Below are positions 11,104-21,619 of a DNA stretch of 64,000 bases, piece after piece. The position numbers and the translations under genes were made by a program. The notes below the pieces were generated by a model. It did no database searches. It saw only the letters and a program-made list of their open reading frames with translations, and was not told the DNA's origin. Numbering within the stretch: the first letter of the stretch is position 1; each line of letters opens with the position of its first letter. This DNA comes from Astrocystis sublimbata. Its lineage: Eukaryota; Ascomycota; Sordariomycetes; Xylariales; Xylariaceae. Location: positions 496,001-560,000 of the forward strand of contig JAJNNY010000007.1 of assembly GCA_022453515.1 (NCBI GenBank), read 5' to 3'.

Positions 11104-14003
11104 ATAGGACACGTAATCTAAAGCCGTTGGCTACCATCAACGGTCAAGCATTATCGAACCGAACAACCATTCTTATTCTAAAGCGGTCCCATTGTGTATC
11201 AGCCTGTTGACAACAGCGTTTATCCGCTTGTATAAAGAAAATCAAAACGCATTGGATTGCCATTTACATATTTCCCCACCCTATGCTCTATTAATAACCG
11301 GTTCCATGGGCTTGATGCCTTGGTGGATACGAAGATGTCACCAAAACGACACACATATGTTGGTCAAACGCGCCTGGGGATGTTGATTTATCTGACGATT
11401 GCATGTACAAGATACCAGAGTGGGAATTTATATCGGGTTCATTGACTGTTGATTTTGCCGCGTTATCAAACGGTTGGGTTAGTTTAGCATTGGGATGCAT
11501 TTGCAACTAGAGAATTATATTCACACATGAGAAATATCTTGTCCCGGTCCTATTAATGAGTCTATCGCTCGTCCCATGATTAACCTAGCAGTAAGTAATT
11601 CATGCACTTAACTTATAGGTGCTTCCTACTGCAAATAAACTATTTGATTCAATACAATATGTATGTTGTTCAGGCAACGCCGCGGATCGACGCTGCAAGG
11701 CAATGAATGACACGACCGCTGACATGCATGCATGCAACTAGTAAGCACCTGCATGGTTTGCTTTGTCTTGTTTTGAGGCAGCTGTTGTACGCACGAAGTA
11801 AGACCTGGGCTTGGGTTACCGACTCTTATGGCCAAGTCCAGCTGGCATCCAATCAGTATTCGATTCCCGAACTAGTAGTTTGCTAGAGTGATGATGGCTA
11901 GTCCAGAGGCGTGAGCGGCGTGTCTCAACTTCGTACTACAGCTTTCAGCTCATCAGCCAGCCCCCACCCTTCGTCTTCTCAGCCAAGAGTGGCCTACATT
12001 GTACGTGAACGAAGGCGTAATGAAAATTCTGTTAAGTAGTAGATAAGAGACAGTTACAGTATTGTGCTGATGGATGGATAAGCTTACGACTGTAATCTCC
12101 ATGCGAACTTATGACTGCTGCTTGGGGACTTGCTTCTGCCTCAGCAAATCTCACCATAACCTGAGAGGTGTGCAGCGAGAAGCTCCACTGCATGATGCGT
12201 TGCAACCGTTGGTTGTTACACCACATGATGTGGTAAGCAAAAGTGTCGCCGAATCATTTGAACTCGCATGCTTCTTGAGCTCTGTGGCACGTTACCTTAG
12301 GTCAGGTAGGTATGCACCTCCCACCTCTCGAGCTGGCCGCAAGATCTCGCTATTTCGCCCCCAAGTTACTTACATAGCACGCCCGCACTGGCTTTTGACC
12401 GGCATGATTAAGCACCTAGGTAGATACATATACAGAATCTCATGCACGAGATACCAACATACATATGGTCAGTGCTGTGCCTTAGGTCTGGATGTCATCC
12501 ATTGGCCTCACTAAATTCTGAGCTCCCACTTCTATACCCCTGAAATTTCGTCTGCCATACCCAAATACATATTGCCAATGCAACATGGGCAACATAATGT
12601 GTATGTATCCCTGAATGAAACTTACATATGAACTCGCCTAGGAATCCGACTGCATTCAACTAGTTGCATATGGCATGGACTGGGGACGGTAACTATCAGC
12701 TTGATCATCTACATTACCTAATGGTATGTTACCTGGTTCCGCATACTAGGCTGCACTGCACGATCTCATGACAAGGCGCACTTTGCTTCGGACATCAATG
12801 ATGCGATCCTCTATTCGCAGTTCAGGTCACATCACAATGTTTCTCTTCATTGATTGATTCATTAATTAGGATTAATTATGAGTTTTGTTCTGCTTTGCGG
12901 CAATCAGACTTGCACTTGAACATGATGAGGTGAGGCAACATTATTAAAGTCTTATATGATTCAGCCCCTCATTACATAGATCACACCTTATTTCTGTGAT
13001 GATAGCTTATGGATCAAGGCGACCCCGTTGACATTACGCGCGCTCCAAGCACTTATACCATAGCGGCCAGCCAAAGCAATGATCTTTGGGTTTTACTTTC
13101 CGAGGTCGAGAACGCTCAAGTTGAACGACATCGACGTTAGACGTATATTTGAATGCTTATATGTTGTAACTGCTGCATGCATAGTTAGTGATCTAAGTCC
13201 TCCAAGCTTTGCTGATGATCGCCACGCCGTCAGTAAGCAGCTGCCTACTTATGTCCCGATTCATCTTTCTCACGGTAGAGGTATTCTCCATATCCCATTG
13301 ATGTTTTTATGATGGGTCCTTACTCCACTGGACTTAGATGGAAATAAAAGTAGGTGAGAACATATCAAGCCTCAACCCCGGTACCCTCATCATAAACATT
13401 TTCGAAACTGGTAAAACGCCAGATATCTCTTCATAATTTATAACCGATGCTAATATTTTACTATGAGCCAGGCAAAAGACCACCACTCAATAGAAAACAG
13501 AAGCCCGCCATCATCCACCAACATTAGTAGGAGTTGTAAGCAAACAGAAATGATTTATCCTCGATGTGGGATCAATAGCGACCAAGTACGAATTGTCAAG
13601 TTTGGATCGCATCTTCACCTGAACAGGTACTTCTAGACTTATCGCCCAACCAAAATAGGAGAAACCAGGCACGTAAGCATCTCTGCGTCTTTTCATCTCG
13701 TCTTGCATCAGGGGCTTCCTTAGGAAGCTAGCAACATTCATGGTGACCGAGTCCAAGAGACGCTACCAGTGCTAAAGAAGCTGCACGCACACCGTGAAGA
13801 AGTTTGGTTCCAAATTGAATGATTAGCCGCTGGTAGTTGATATTGTTACAAAACTCCCATTCCTAATGTTTTTTTCAGTCTTTTCTGAGGATTAGTACAC
13901 TATAAAGTATTATTTTCCATATCCCATGCGTCAATACGGTTGCTGCCTCCCAAATGGTGATATAGTTGACCATGAGACTCGGCCCTAATCAATGTAGTTG
14001 TCG
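11104..14003. other. AT-richer intergenic region between convergent genes, no supported gene
   Basis: This holds the 3' flanks of the Crh and Mam3-like genes. Around 12.5-13.5 kb the sequence looks AT-richer, with many CATATG, TTAATT and TAATTA words and stop-rich frames. An 81-codon frame on the minus strand at 13511-13756 has no recognisable motif and no splice context. Decayed DNA is possible, but I cannot identify a parent element. Confidence 0.5.
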
Positions 14004-16489
14004 CTACGACCTACCACCTCTTCTCTTCTTTCTATTCTTCTTGTTTTTACTGGCGGCAGGGGACTTGTCCGCATCGGATGTTGTTCCTGATGTGCGGCTC
14101 TGACTCATGTCTTCCTCCGATTCCGAGGAGCTGTTCGCCTCCAGGACAACCTTTCGTATGCCACCGGCTTCCACGATATTTTCTGTGATACTGCCACTTC
14201 GCACATGCCCTCTCCGACGGATTACCGGTTCGCCGTCAGTCGGCGAGCCACTACTTTCGCTCGACATCGTCTGTCTTGCCTGTGAGGTGTTTTTATCTTT
14301 ACTGGCAGGTTGACCAATATCTGATGTGTCCACAGTGGGCTTTATCAAATCTCCCCTCTCAGAAGGGTCAATTCCCTGTTGGCTATAATGCAGAGCCTGG
14401 ACTCCATCCTTGGCGGTAAGCTGGGGACGTAACAGACTTGTGCGCTCGTCTGCTCCATCACCAAGATCCTCTGCTACTATATCCGCAATTGTGGCTAAGG
14501 GATGGGTTGGGGGACTGGCTGTCATCCCTGGCTTGATCTTGACGGCCGAAACCCGAGTGGCCTTTGGGTTCGAGGCCTTGTTCGACGGGCCGAGGTTCCT
14601 CAAATGATCCCTCATATCCTCGAAGTTCGCTCTAACAGGAACGGTTGAATGAACCAAGTTGCCTTGTTGGTCGGCAGAGGTTCTTCTCTTCATCAATGTC
14701 GCTCGTGGGCTCTTTGACGTGACTGAGCTCTCATTGTGAGACGGAATCCGGTCGAGTTGGCTAGATCGATCGCTTTGCCCATTCACACCATCCTCAGCTA
14801 GATCAATGAGCACGCCGTCCTTCATTACTGTGTCCTTAACCATCAAGTCTCGCCTCTGCGCTCGAGCATGAGGCCCTGGGTGGGCTCGGCGAATGGCTTT
14901 ATGTACGTCGACGTAGACATCAGACTCGTCAATGATCTCCCTGAATCATTCTCTATCAGTGGTCAATCCCAAAACGGGACTTCATGGTGACTTACTCCCC
15001 GATAAGCTCCTCTATGACATCCTCCAAAGTGACAACCCCGAGCGCGCCATGATCTTCCCCGGGATACTCGGATATCAGTACCATATGAGATTTGCCTTCT
15101 TGGAAGAAATTGATGATATCGAGACAGCTAGTCTCAGGGCGCGTTTCGGGTAGGGTTGCAAGTGCAAAATCCTTTACCCGCTTCCCATCTTCAGGGTCGT
15201 AGGTGATAAGAATTTTGACAAGAAGCATGCCGACGAAGTTGTTGGAATTGCCACTTTGGTAGATAGGAATCCGCGAATAGCCAGCATCGAGAATCTGGTC
15301 AATGGTCCTCTCGTCCAGAACAGTGTCCTCAGACATGGTATACACCTGCCTCTATTAGCTATACCATTTCCCTTTAAATCAAAACCACAGTGAAAACTAC
15401 CCACATCGTCCATTGGCGTCATCACGTCCTCGACAGGCTTGCGCTTCAAGTCTAGTACGGCACTGATTATGGTGACTTCATCTTGGTTCAACCTCTCATC
15501 GACATCACCCAGGGTTTTATGCAGAGTCACAAGGGTTTTGAGACCAGACTTCTTGTAGACTGTGCCATGATCGGTACCGAGCAGCCAGTCGAGGAGCTTG
15601 GCAATAGGCCAGCCGATAGGGGCCATAATAAACATGAGGATCAAGACGGGCTTGGACATATAGCCACCAATCGGAAGTCCGTACCGAACGCATAGGGACT
15701 GGGGTATGATTTCGCCAAAGATGACTAGACAAATTCATAGCATAGTCAGTATTGTTTCTCCAGTAGGCCCGGGAGGGGCATTTGATGAGGAAGTCGGAGC
15801 TCGATGTAATCCTCGAGAGCTCGACGGAGATGAGAGGACTTGAGAGCAGCATGATAGAACGTGAATACACCCATACGAAGGAGATGGACTATATTGAAGC
15901 CAAAGTTGGACTGGGCGTGTTCACGTCACATCAAAACCCCATTGGACCATTTTCCACCACGAGTCACTGAGCAGAGCCAGCGTCTGAGGGCACGGAGAAG
16001 GGAATGGAAAGGATACGCACCAATGAGGACGGTACTACCGACAACAGCAGCAACACCACCACCGAAACATCTGTCGAGAACCACGGGGAGGGTCTCGTTC
16101 ACAATGACATTACTAAGCAGCAGGGTGACGAGGACCCAGTGCTTGCCGCGTTTGAGCAGAAGGCGGACGCGATCAGCATTCTTATGCTGGGGCTCATCGG
16201 AGTCGCGCGCGATGACCTGGAGGTAGATATCGTCCTGGCCCATCAGCGCTATGGTCAAACCGGCAAAGGCGCCGCCGAGCAACACGAGAGCCATGGAAAC
16301 GACGTAGAGCACCCACAGGGCACTGCCCTCGGCCTCGGGGACGTTGTCATGGTGGTCGCGGTGGTGGAGGAGGCCTCGGGAGCGGGTGGTCGGGGCTGCG
16401 GCGGCAAGACCGGCGAACAGGGTCCTGGCCAGGCCTAAGACAGCAGTGCGAGCGTAGAGGAGGCGGCCATTGTGGCGATGCATGGGCAT
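14004..16489 (-). CDS. MAM3: Mam3/CNNM-like membrane protein with DUF21 and CBS-pair domains
   Basis: Homologue of yeast Mam3 (vacuolar membrane, mitochondrial morphology, metal sensitivity) and animal CNNM magnesium transport mediators. Exons, descending, are 16489-16021, 15724-15405, 15345-14996 and 14940-14004, 691 aa; introns are 296, 59 and 55 nt. A signal-like N-terminus leads into a DUF21 region (residues about 55-230) with three or four membrane helices, including [31 protein letters not shown] and [15 protein letters not shown] across the first junction. The CBS pair spans about 260-385 ([38 protein letters not shown]). The C-terminal 300 residues are polar and disordered and end in a Lys/Arg-rich tail ([14 protein letters not shown]). 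The first intron is unusually long for the window but joins TVLI to VIFGEIIPQ exactly as the family requires. An alternative start is Met3. Confidence 0.92.
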
Positions 16490-17782
16490 GGGAGAGCAAG
16501 CAGCCGGCTTGGTAGTAGGGCTATGATGGTCGCAAGTAGGTCAGTATCACGGCTGCTCCAACAGCTCACCAACGCGGGAGCGCGTGTGTACTCAGGTGGT
16601 GAGGGTTTGCCGATGGCAGGGTGCCGGAATACGATGCAGATAGATACCTACCTACTAGGCTGGGTAGGAGGTATGCAGCCTGCCTATGTAGCCTCGGCAA
16701 TATGAAGTTATGTTCGGTACGTGTATTGCTGATCTGTAGAGCAGAGCAATGACGGTGGTGTGGATGAGCGCAAGAGGGTGGGGGTTGAAGAAGCAGAAAA
16801 ACGCAGCAGATTGGTTGACGCGAACAGAACCATACATGTACCTACTGTAGGTACCCTCGAGACTGGAGCTCTGTCGGTAGACCCATCGTTCATGGCAAGC
16901 TCAGGCGGGAACCCTGGGGCCCCACAATGAACCTACCAAGGCAGGTCTAGTGCGAAGCCAGCCATTCGAGCCATTCCTGCCTTCTCCTCTTGCTTGCACA
17001 GTACACCTTGCAAGTGATGAGACAAGCTCTGCTCGTACATATATAAGTTGAGTCAATTCATACCTAGTACTATACATAGTCCTTCCTCTGAGTTAAACAA
17101 GGGAAGGATAATGATGTATTGGCTGGATCGCTTATGCGTATAAAGCAAAATGACAGCTGGCCTGGTTAGATTCCCTTTAGATAGCTATAGAGGACAATCA
17201 CCTGCAGTAGCAACAATTGAAGAGCAGCTGGTAGTATGCACGTCATCCAGGCACTGCTCTGCACTGTGCACTAAATATAGGATCGAACAGGCGTACTAGT
17301 AGAAAGCTGAAATGACGTCGTCAAGCATCGAGCCTATAATATATCGATTGACCACCACAGCAGGTCAGGTCCGCCCTGCTACCAGAATGCCAGAGTCCCT
17401 ATAGGTAGGTACCTACTAGGTAGGTAATACAGTCGTCATATAATCCCATGAGCTACGGGAGCCATGGAGCATCATTATGCTTTGTGTATAGGTGAATATG
17501 TGTCACATCTTGAAGCTACCATACCTAAGTACCTTTGGAAGGTATCGTTCAACTTCCCAAGCATGTCAAGGTCGCCAAGCCAAGCCCATCTCCCAAGGGA
17601 TGATTACACACAGTACTGCCCCACAATAGCGAGCGAACCCTTTCATCCAGTGCGAGTACGAGTACCTCACCATTGCCTTGTAGGGTAACTTGCCTTACTT
17701 CCTGGCTCGCCTGGGTCATTGCTTTTTCTCCCTTTGCCGAAAGGCTTTGGCTTGATCCATCTCCGGCTTGCTTGGCGAGGAT
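16490..17782. other. Intergenic region with the Mam3-like promoter
   Basis: No gene seen. It contains TAGG/CCTA family sites (near 16648-16670 and at 17402-17426) and the 3' flank of the carboxymuconate cyclase gene. Confidence 0.55.
17402..17426. repeat. TAGG/CCTA repeat cluster
   Basis: Two TAGGTAGGTA blocks are separated by CCTAC, forming an imperfect inverted repeat of the dispersed family. Confidence 0.8.
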
Positions 17783-19028
17783 CTAGTCGTACCAGATAGC
17801 ATTCATCCCGAATCCCGGCTCCGGAATGCGAACCCGCGCCACACGCCCCAGGAACTCATCCTTCCACCTATACATTTCAACCCAGCCCTCCTGATCGTCA
17901 GTGATGGCAAGCCACTCGTCGCTCCAGTCACACGGCGCCACCGCGTTGCTGTGCCCGCCGCTCGTCGGCGTCGGGTTGAGGCATATCTGCTCCGCGATCG
18001 ACCCGCAGTCGTGCAGACGGAACGCCGCTATGTAGCCCTGCAAATCGAAGCTGTTCGCCCGGCTCGTTGCGAATAGGTGCCGTCCCGACCGCGTCAGCGC
18101 GCATACGTCGCTGCGGTACATGGTGTCGTGCTGTGGGATGCCCGGCGGAATCAGCGGGTACGAGTGGTGCGTGTACACCGGCATGTGCGTCGCCGGGTCG
18201 ACGACGTATTCGCAAAGTCTGTTGCCGGCCTCCATAAGTGCGTAGAGGTACTGCCCCGACGGGTGCATCGCGACCCATCGCGGATGGTCCCTGGGGTCCG
18301 GCGCATCTACGCTGCCGACCAGGTCCAGCGCCCCAGATGGGTCTTTCTTGTGAACCCAGAGCTTGTTGGCCTTGAGGTCCGCCGAGTACAGATAGGTCTC
18401 GGTCGGGTCAAACACCATGCCATGGATGCCTGTGTTGTCTTGATAAGGGTAGTTCTGGAAGTTCTCGGCGAGGGTTCCGGACGACGAGACCGAGAAGACG
18501 GATCCATGGCCGGCATGCTTATAAAACGGGTTACAATACACAGCATAAGGTGGCTGTTTCGCGGCAAGTAGAAAGATGGCCCGCGTATTAGTCATAGCTA
18601 GGCTCGCTTGTGCTGAAGCCCGTGGATTTCACACGTTAGACATGGTCGGTACGCGTCAGGAACACTGGCAGTGAAACGACATCATGTCGGCTTACGGTCA
18701 TGGGTCATCGGGTGTGAGGCTTCATGTATGATCTCTGCCGGGCTTTTGACGGAGAAGCTGGACCACTTCTTCATGGCGGCGCCGTATATGTTCTTCTTGG
18801 CATGCTGGTCATATATCAGCAGAGTGTCAGTGACGAGTGGGCGTGCGCCTTGAGTATGCGCATCTAGTGTCGTGCGCTTACATCGAACGTCATCCACGAC
18901 ATGGGCTCATCTTGCGGTATCTCTGTCCGCTTCACCAACTCCAGCGTCAACTTCTCGTCGTCGAAGGCTACAGTGAAGATGGCGCCCGGGGGTGTCCAGG
19001 TCCCTATCATCAAGTGATGGATCGGCAT
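17783..19028 (-). CDS. 3-carboxy-cis,cis-muconate cyclase (CMLE), seven-bladed propeller lactonase
   Basis: Cytosolic enzyme of the fungal protocatechuate branch of the 3-oxoadipate pathway; it lactonises 3-carboxy-cis,cis-muconate to 3-carboxymuconolactone. Exons, descending, are 19028-18882, 18804-18696 and 18612-17783, 361 aa; introns are 77 and 83 nt. The protein is recognisably Neurospora-type CMLE from end to end: start MPIHHLMIGTWTPPGAIFTV, then DEPMSWMTFDHAKKNIYGAAM, FDPTETYLYSADLKANKLW, DHPRWVAMHPSGQYLYALME, TSGGHSNAVAPCDWSDEWLA and the C-terminus GFGMNAIWYD. There is no signal peptide. It differs from bacterial CMLE, which belongs to the fumarase superfamily. It is divergently arranged with an intradiol dioxygenase across about 1.5 kb, suggesting co-regulation in aromatic catabolism. 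Whether it prefers 3-carboxymuconate or another muconate is not visible from sequence. Confidence 0.93.
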
Positions 19029-20264
19029 TCTGGACGGTATGTTGGAATTACGTGCACTCTTTCCCACAAGTTTGCTGGTGGGAGAAAACAGCCGCTGCAT
19101 GCAGTGAAACCGCGTGGCCTCGTACGACCGGCCGACTATTCGGGTGGTTGCACTGCGTTCTAGATGTTTTGACACTCTGTAAAAACCAAAAAGAAAATAA
19201 TTACGGTACAGTCTCGCGAAGACCCAAGCCCGCCAGCGCCGAAGATCACTTTCGCACAAGGCAACGAACGCACTGCTGGATCGTTGGCAGGTCTGAGGAA
19301 GTACGACAGGGCGGTACGGAGCGGCATCTCCAACGGCACCGAGGGGTGAGTATTCAGCCCAAACTGTCCCCGCACCAGATTAACGAAGGACAGCCCTGAG
19401 GAGACGAGATAGGGAGACGGGGGACGGCGGGAGGGTCGATGACGAATTAGATGCGGACGATTGGCCGTCGGGGGGGTGGGACGGGGGAGAGGGAGAGCTT
19501 GGTTGGAGCTGTGTAAGTGGGCAGGACGGATTAGGCTATGGCCGAAAAGAGGCTCTGGGGGACGTGTTGGTTGGCTCGGCACCAATGGCGGTAGATGGGC
19601 GGTAGATGGTCAGGTCCGGCGGCGCACAATCGCGGACCAGCCCAGGGGCTCGCAGGAGGCCTGGAGAGGGAGGCCAGCGACGACTTCCGGTGCCCTCTGC
19701 CGGGACACACGCCAATCGCTGTTATATCAATTCAATCCCCGTCTAGGAAGGACCCTGATTGCGCACGCTTACTACAAGGCAGTAGGTACCCAGCTAGGAA
19801 GACACCTACGGGTAGTGCGCACGACTTAGACACGTCGGGACTTACACGCTACCTCTAGGTATATACGCACGTACCTTTGGTATCATCAAGCAAGGCCTCT
19901 CCGTGTTCTATCGACTCTCGCTTTCCATCTGGGCGGGACGGCAGAGATAGCCCAATAGCGGTATCTACCTCCCATGCACCTCTAATAGTAATAAATCGGA
20001 CTCGCGGAGATGTCACCGAGTTGCTGGGAGCCAGGCGAGCCAGGCCAGGCGATTAGTTTCGCCAACTAGTTGCGTCTGCAGGGCCTAAGGGCGATATTTG
20101 ACCCGGGCAGCAGGATGGTGTGCTGCCGACTCCACGAGATGCTGCCGATCCACAACCGGGCGCGCATGGATCATGGCGGGGTTTGCTCAATGCTTCCAGT
20201 CGCCAGCCATGCTCACCTGCCTGGGTATGTACTCACTCGTACACGTACGTACGCATGCTACACG

Positions 20265-20284
20265 CTACCTACCTAGGTAGGTAG
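20265..20284. repeat. Perfect 20-bp palindrome CTACCTACCT/AGGTAGGTAG
   Basis: The two 10-bp halves are exact reverse complements. The identical palindrome recurs at 33535-33554. Confidence 0.85.
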
Positions 20285-20376
20285 GCAGGCGAGGCAGGTA
20301 GTGAGTGCCTTGAACCTTCCAAGCTTGGGTTCGCGGCAGTCCGACTGGCGGGCGAACAAAGGGAGGAGGCGCCGAC

Positions 20377-20386
20377 GTATATATGG
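20377..20386 (+). promoter_or_regulatory. Putative TATA box of the dioxygenase gene
   Basis: GTATATATGG lies about 135 nt upstream of the ATG at 20521 in otherwise GC-rich sequence and is followed by a CT-rich tract. Positional inference only. Confidence 0.4.
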
Positions 20387-20410
20387 ATTGGTGATTCCTC
20401 GTCCGTCGTC

Positions 20411-20432
20411 CTGTCCTGTCCTGTCCTGTCCT
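20411..20432. repeat. (CTGTC)4 microsatellite in the dioxygenase promoter
   Basis: Four tandem CTGTC units lie in the pyrimidine-rich leader region 90-110 nt before the start codon. Confidence 0.8.
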
Positions 20433-20520
20433 CACTCCGTCCATCACACCCACCATCTCCATCTCCATCTCCCGCTGTGCTAGTACATAACCATACGACT
20501 TCGACCAGGCCTCATTCGAC

Positions 20521-21619
20521 ATGACACAACCTCCGAATACCGGCATGTCCAACGCCGCCCAGCCTGTCGAGCCCTCTCGCTTCGACCCCAGGTTCACCCA
20601 GCATGTCCTCGACACCATGGGCCCCAACGTCACGCCTCGCAACAGACAGGTCCTCGGTTCTCTGATACGGCATCTGCACGACTTCTCCCGCGAGGTCGAG
20701 TTGACCATCGACGAGTGGATGTCGGCCGTCCACTTCGTAAACGACGTGGGCCGCATATATGCCGAATCCAACAAGACAAGGAACGAGTCGCATCGCGTGT
20801 CCGATATTCTGGGCCTCGAGACGTGAGTGTAGCATGCCGCATACCTACCATCCGCCGGAGACGCCGAGGCCTGAGCCCGAGCACTGCTGATCCTCCCTCC
20901 TAGCCTGGTCGACGAGATCGCCCACAAGATCATCTCCGACACGGGCGTCGATCCTACGTCGTCCGCCATCCTCGGACCTTTCTGGTCCCCCAACGCGCCC
21001 TTCCGCGAGAACGGAGGCACCATCATCCAGAACGCCGCGCCCAACGGCCGTGTGTGTCTCATGCACGGAGTCGTCAGCGACCTGGTGACCGGCAAGCCCA
21101 TCCCCAACGCTGTCTTCGACATCTGGCAGGCCTCCTCCAACGGCAAGTACGACTTCCAGGACCCAGAGAACCAGACCCCCAACAACCTGCGTGGCAAGTT
21201 CCGCGCCGACGAGAACGGCAAATACTGGTTCTACTGCTACCACCCCACGGCCTACTCGCTGCCCACCGACGGCCCTTCGTACCAGCTGTTGCAGATGATG
21301 GACCGCCACCCCATGCGTCCCGCGCACATTCATATCATGGTGAGCCTTTCCGTCGTCTCTCAATCTGAACAATTAGCTTTGGGAACACCCGCTGACTCTG
21401 CATTCTTTTGTGATCTAGGTCACACACGCCGACTACAAGGGATGCACTACCCAACTTTACCCGACAGACGATCCCTGGCTGGCAACCGACACCGTCTTCG
21501 CCGTCAAGGACGATCTGGTTGTCGAATTCAAGCCTCTCCAGGGCGACGACAAAGCTGAGCTGGAACTCGAGTACAATGTCATCCTGGCACCCAAGGACTA
21601 CAAGGGCAAGGCGCTCTAG
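20521..21619 (+). CDS. Intradiol ring-cleavage dioxygenase (hydroxyquinol/catechol 1,2-dioxygenase family)
   Basis: Non-haem Fe(III) enzyme that opens catechol or hydroxyquinol between the hydroxyls to give (hydroxy)muconate. Exons are 20521-20822, 20904-21339 and 21419-21619, 312 aa; introns are 81 and 79 nt. An N-terminal helical dimerisation domain (about 1-110) precedes the catalytic beta-sandwich. Predicted iron ligands are Tyr183 (GKYDFQ), Tyr218 ([10 protein letters not shown]), His242 and His244 (RPAHIHIM); their spacing (35, 24, 2) closely matches catechol 1,2-dioxygenases. Other signatures are [16 protein letters not shown] and [18 protein letters not shown]. Fungal homologues with this sequence are usually annotated hydroxyquinol 1,2-dioxygenase, but catechol as substrate cannot be excluded. 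It is transcribed away from the carboxymuconate cyclase gene. Confidence 0.93.

Larger units (their letters stand above)
19029..20520. promoter_or_regulatory. Bidirectional intergenic promoter region between the cyclase and dioxygenase genes
   Basis: A 1.49-kb spacer between divergent start codons. It contains a perfect 20-bp TAGG-family palindrome (20265-20284), a TATA-like stretch (20377-20386) and a CT-rich block with four CTGTC units before the dioxygenase ATG. No gene is supported inside it. Confidence 0.5.

Noticed and set aside
9814..11112. A 432-codon open frame antisense to the Crh gene
   Set aside because: It mirrors the third-position C bias of the sense gene, encodes Gly/Leu/Val-rich low-complexity sequence, and has no independent signals; the sense protein is unambiguous GH16.
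15725..16020. An extra exon inside the long first intron of the Mam3-like gene
   Set aside because: Direct joining of the flanking exons restores the contiguous DUF21 sequence, leaving no room for an added exon.
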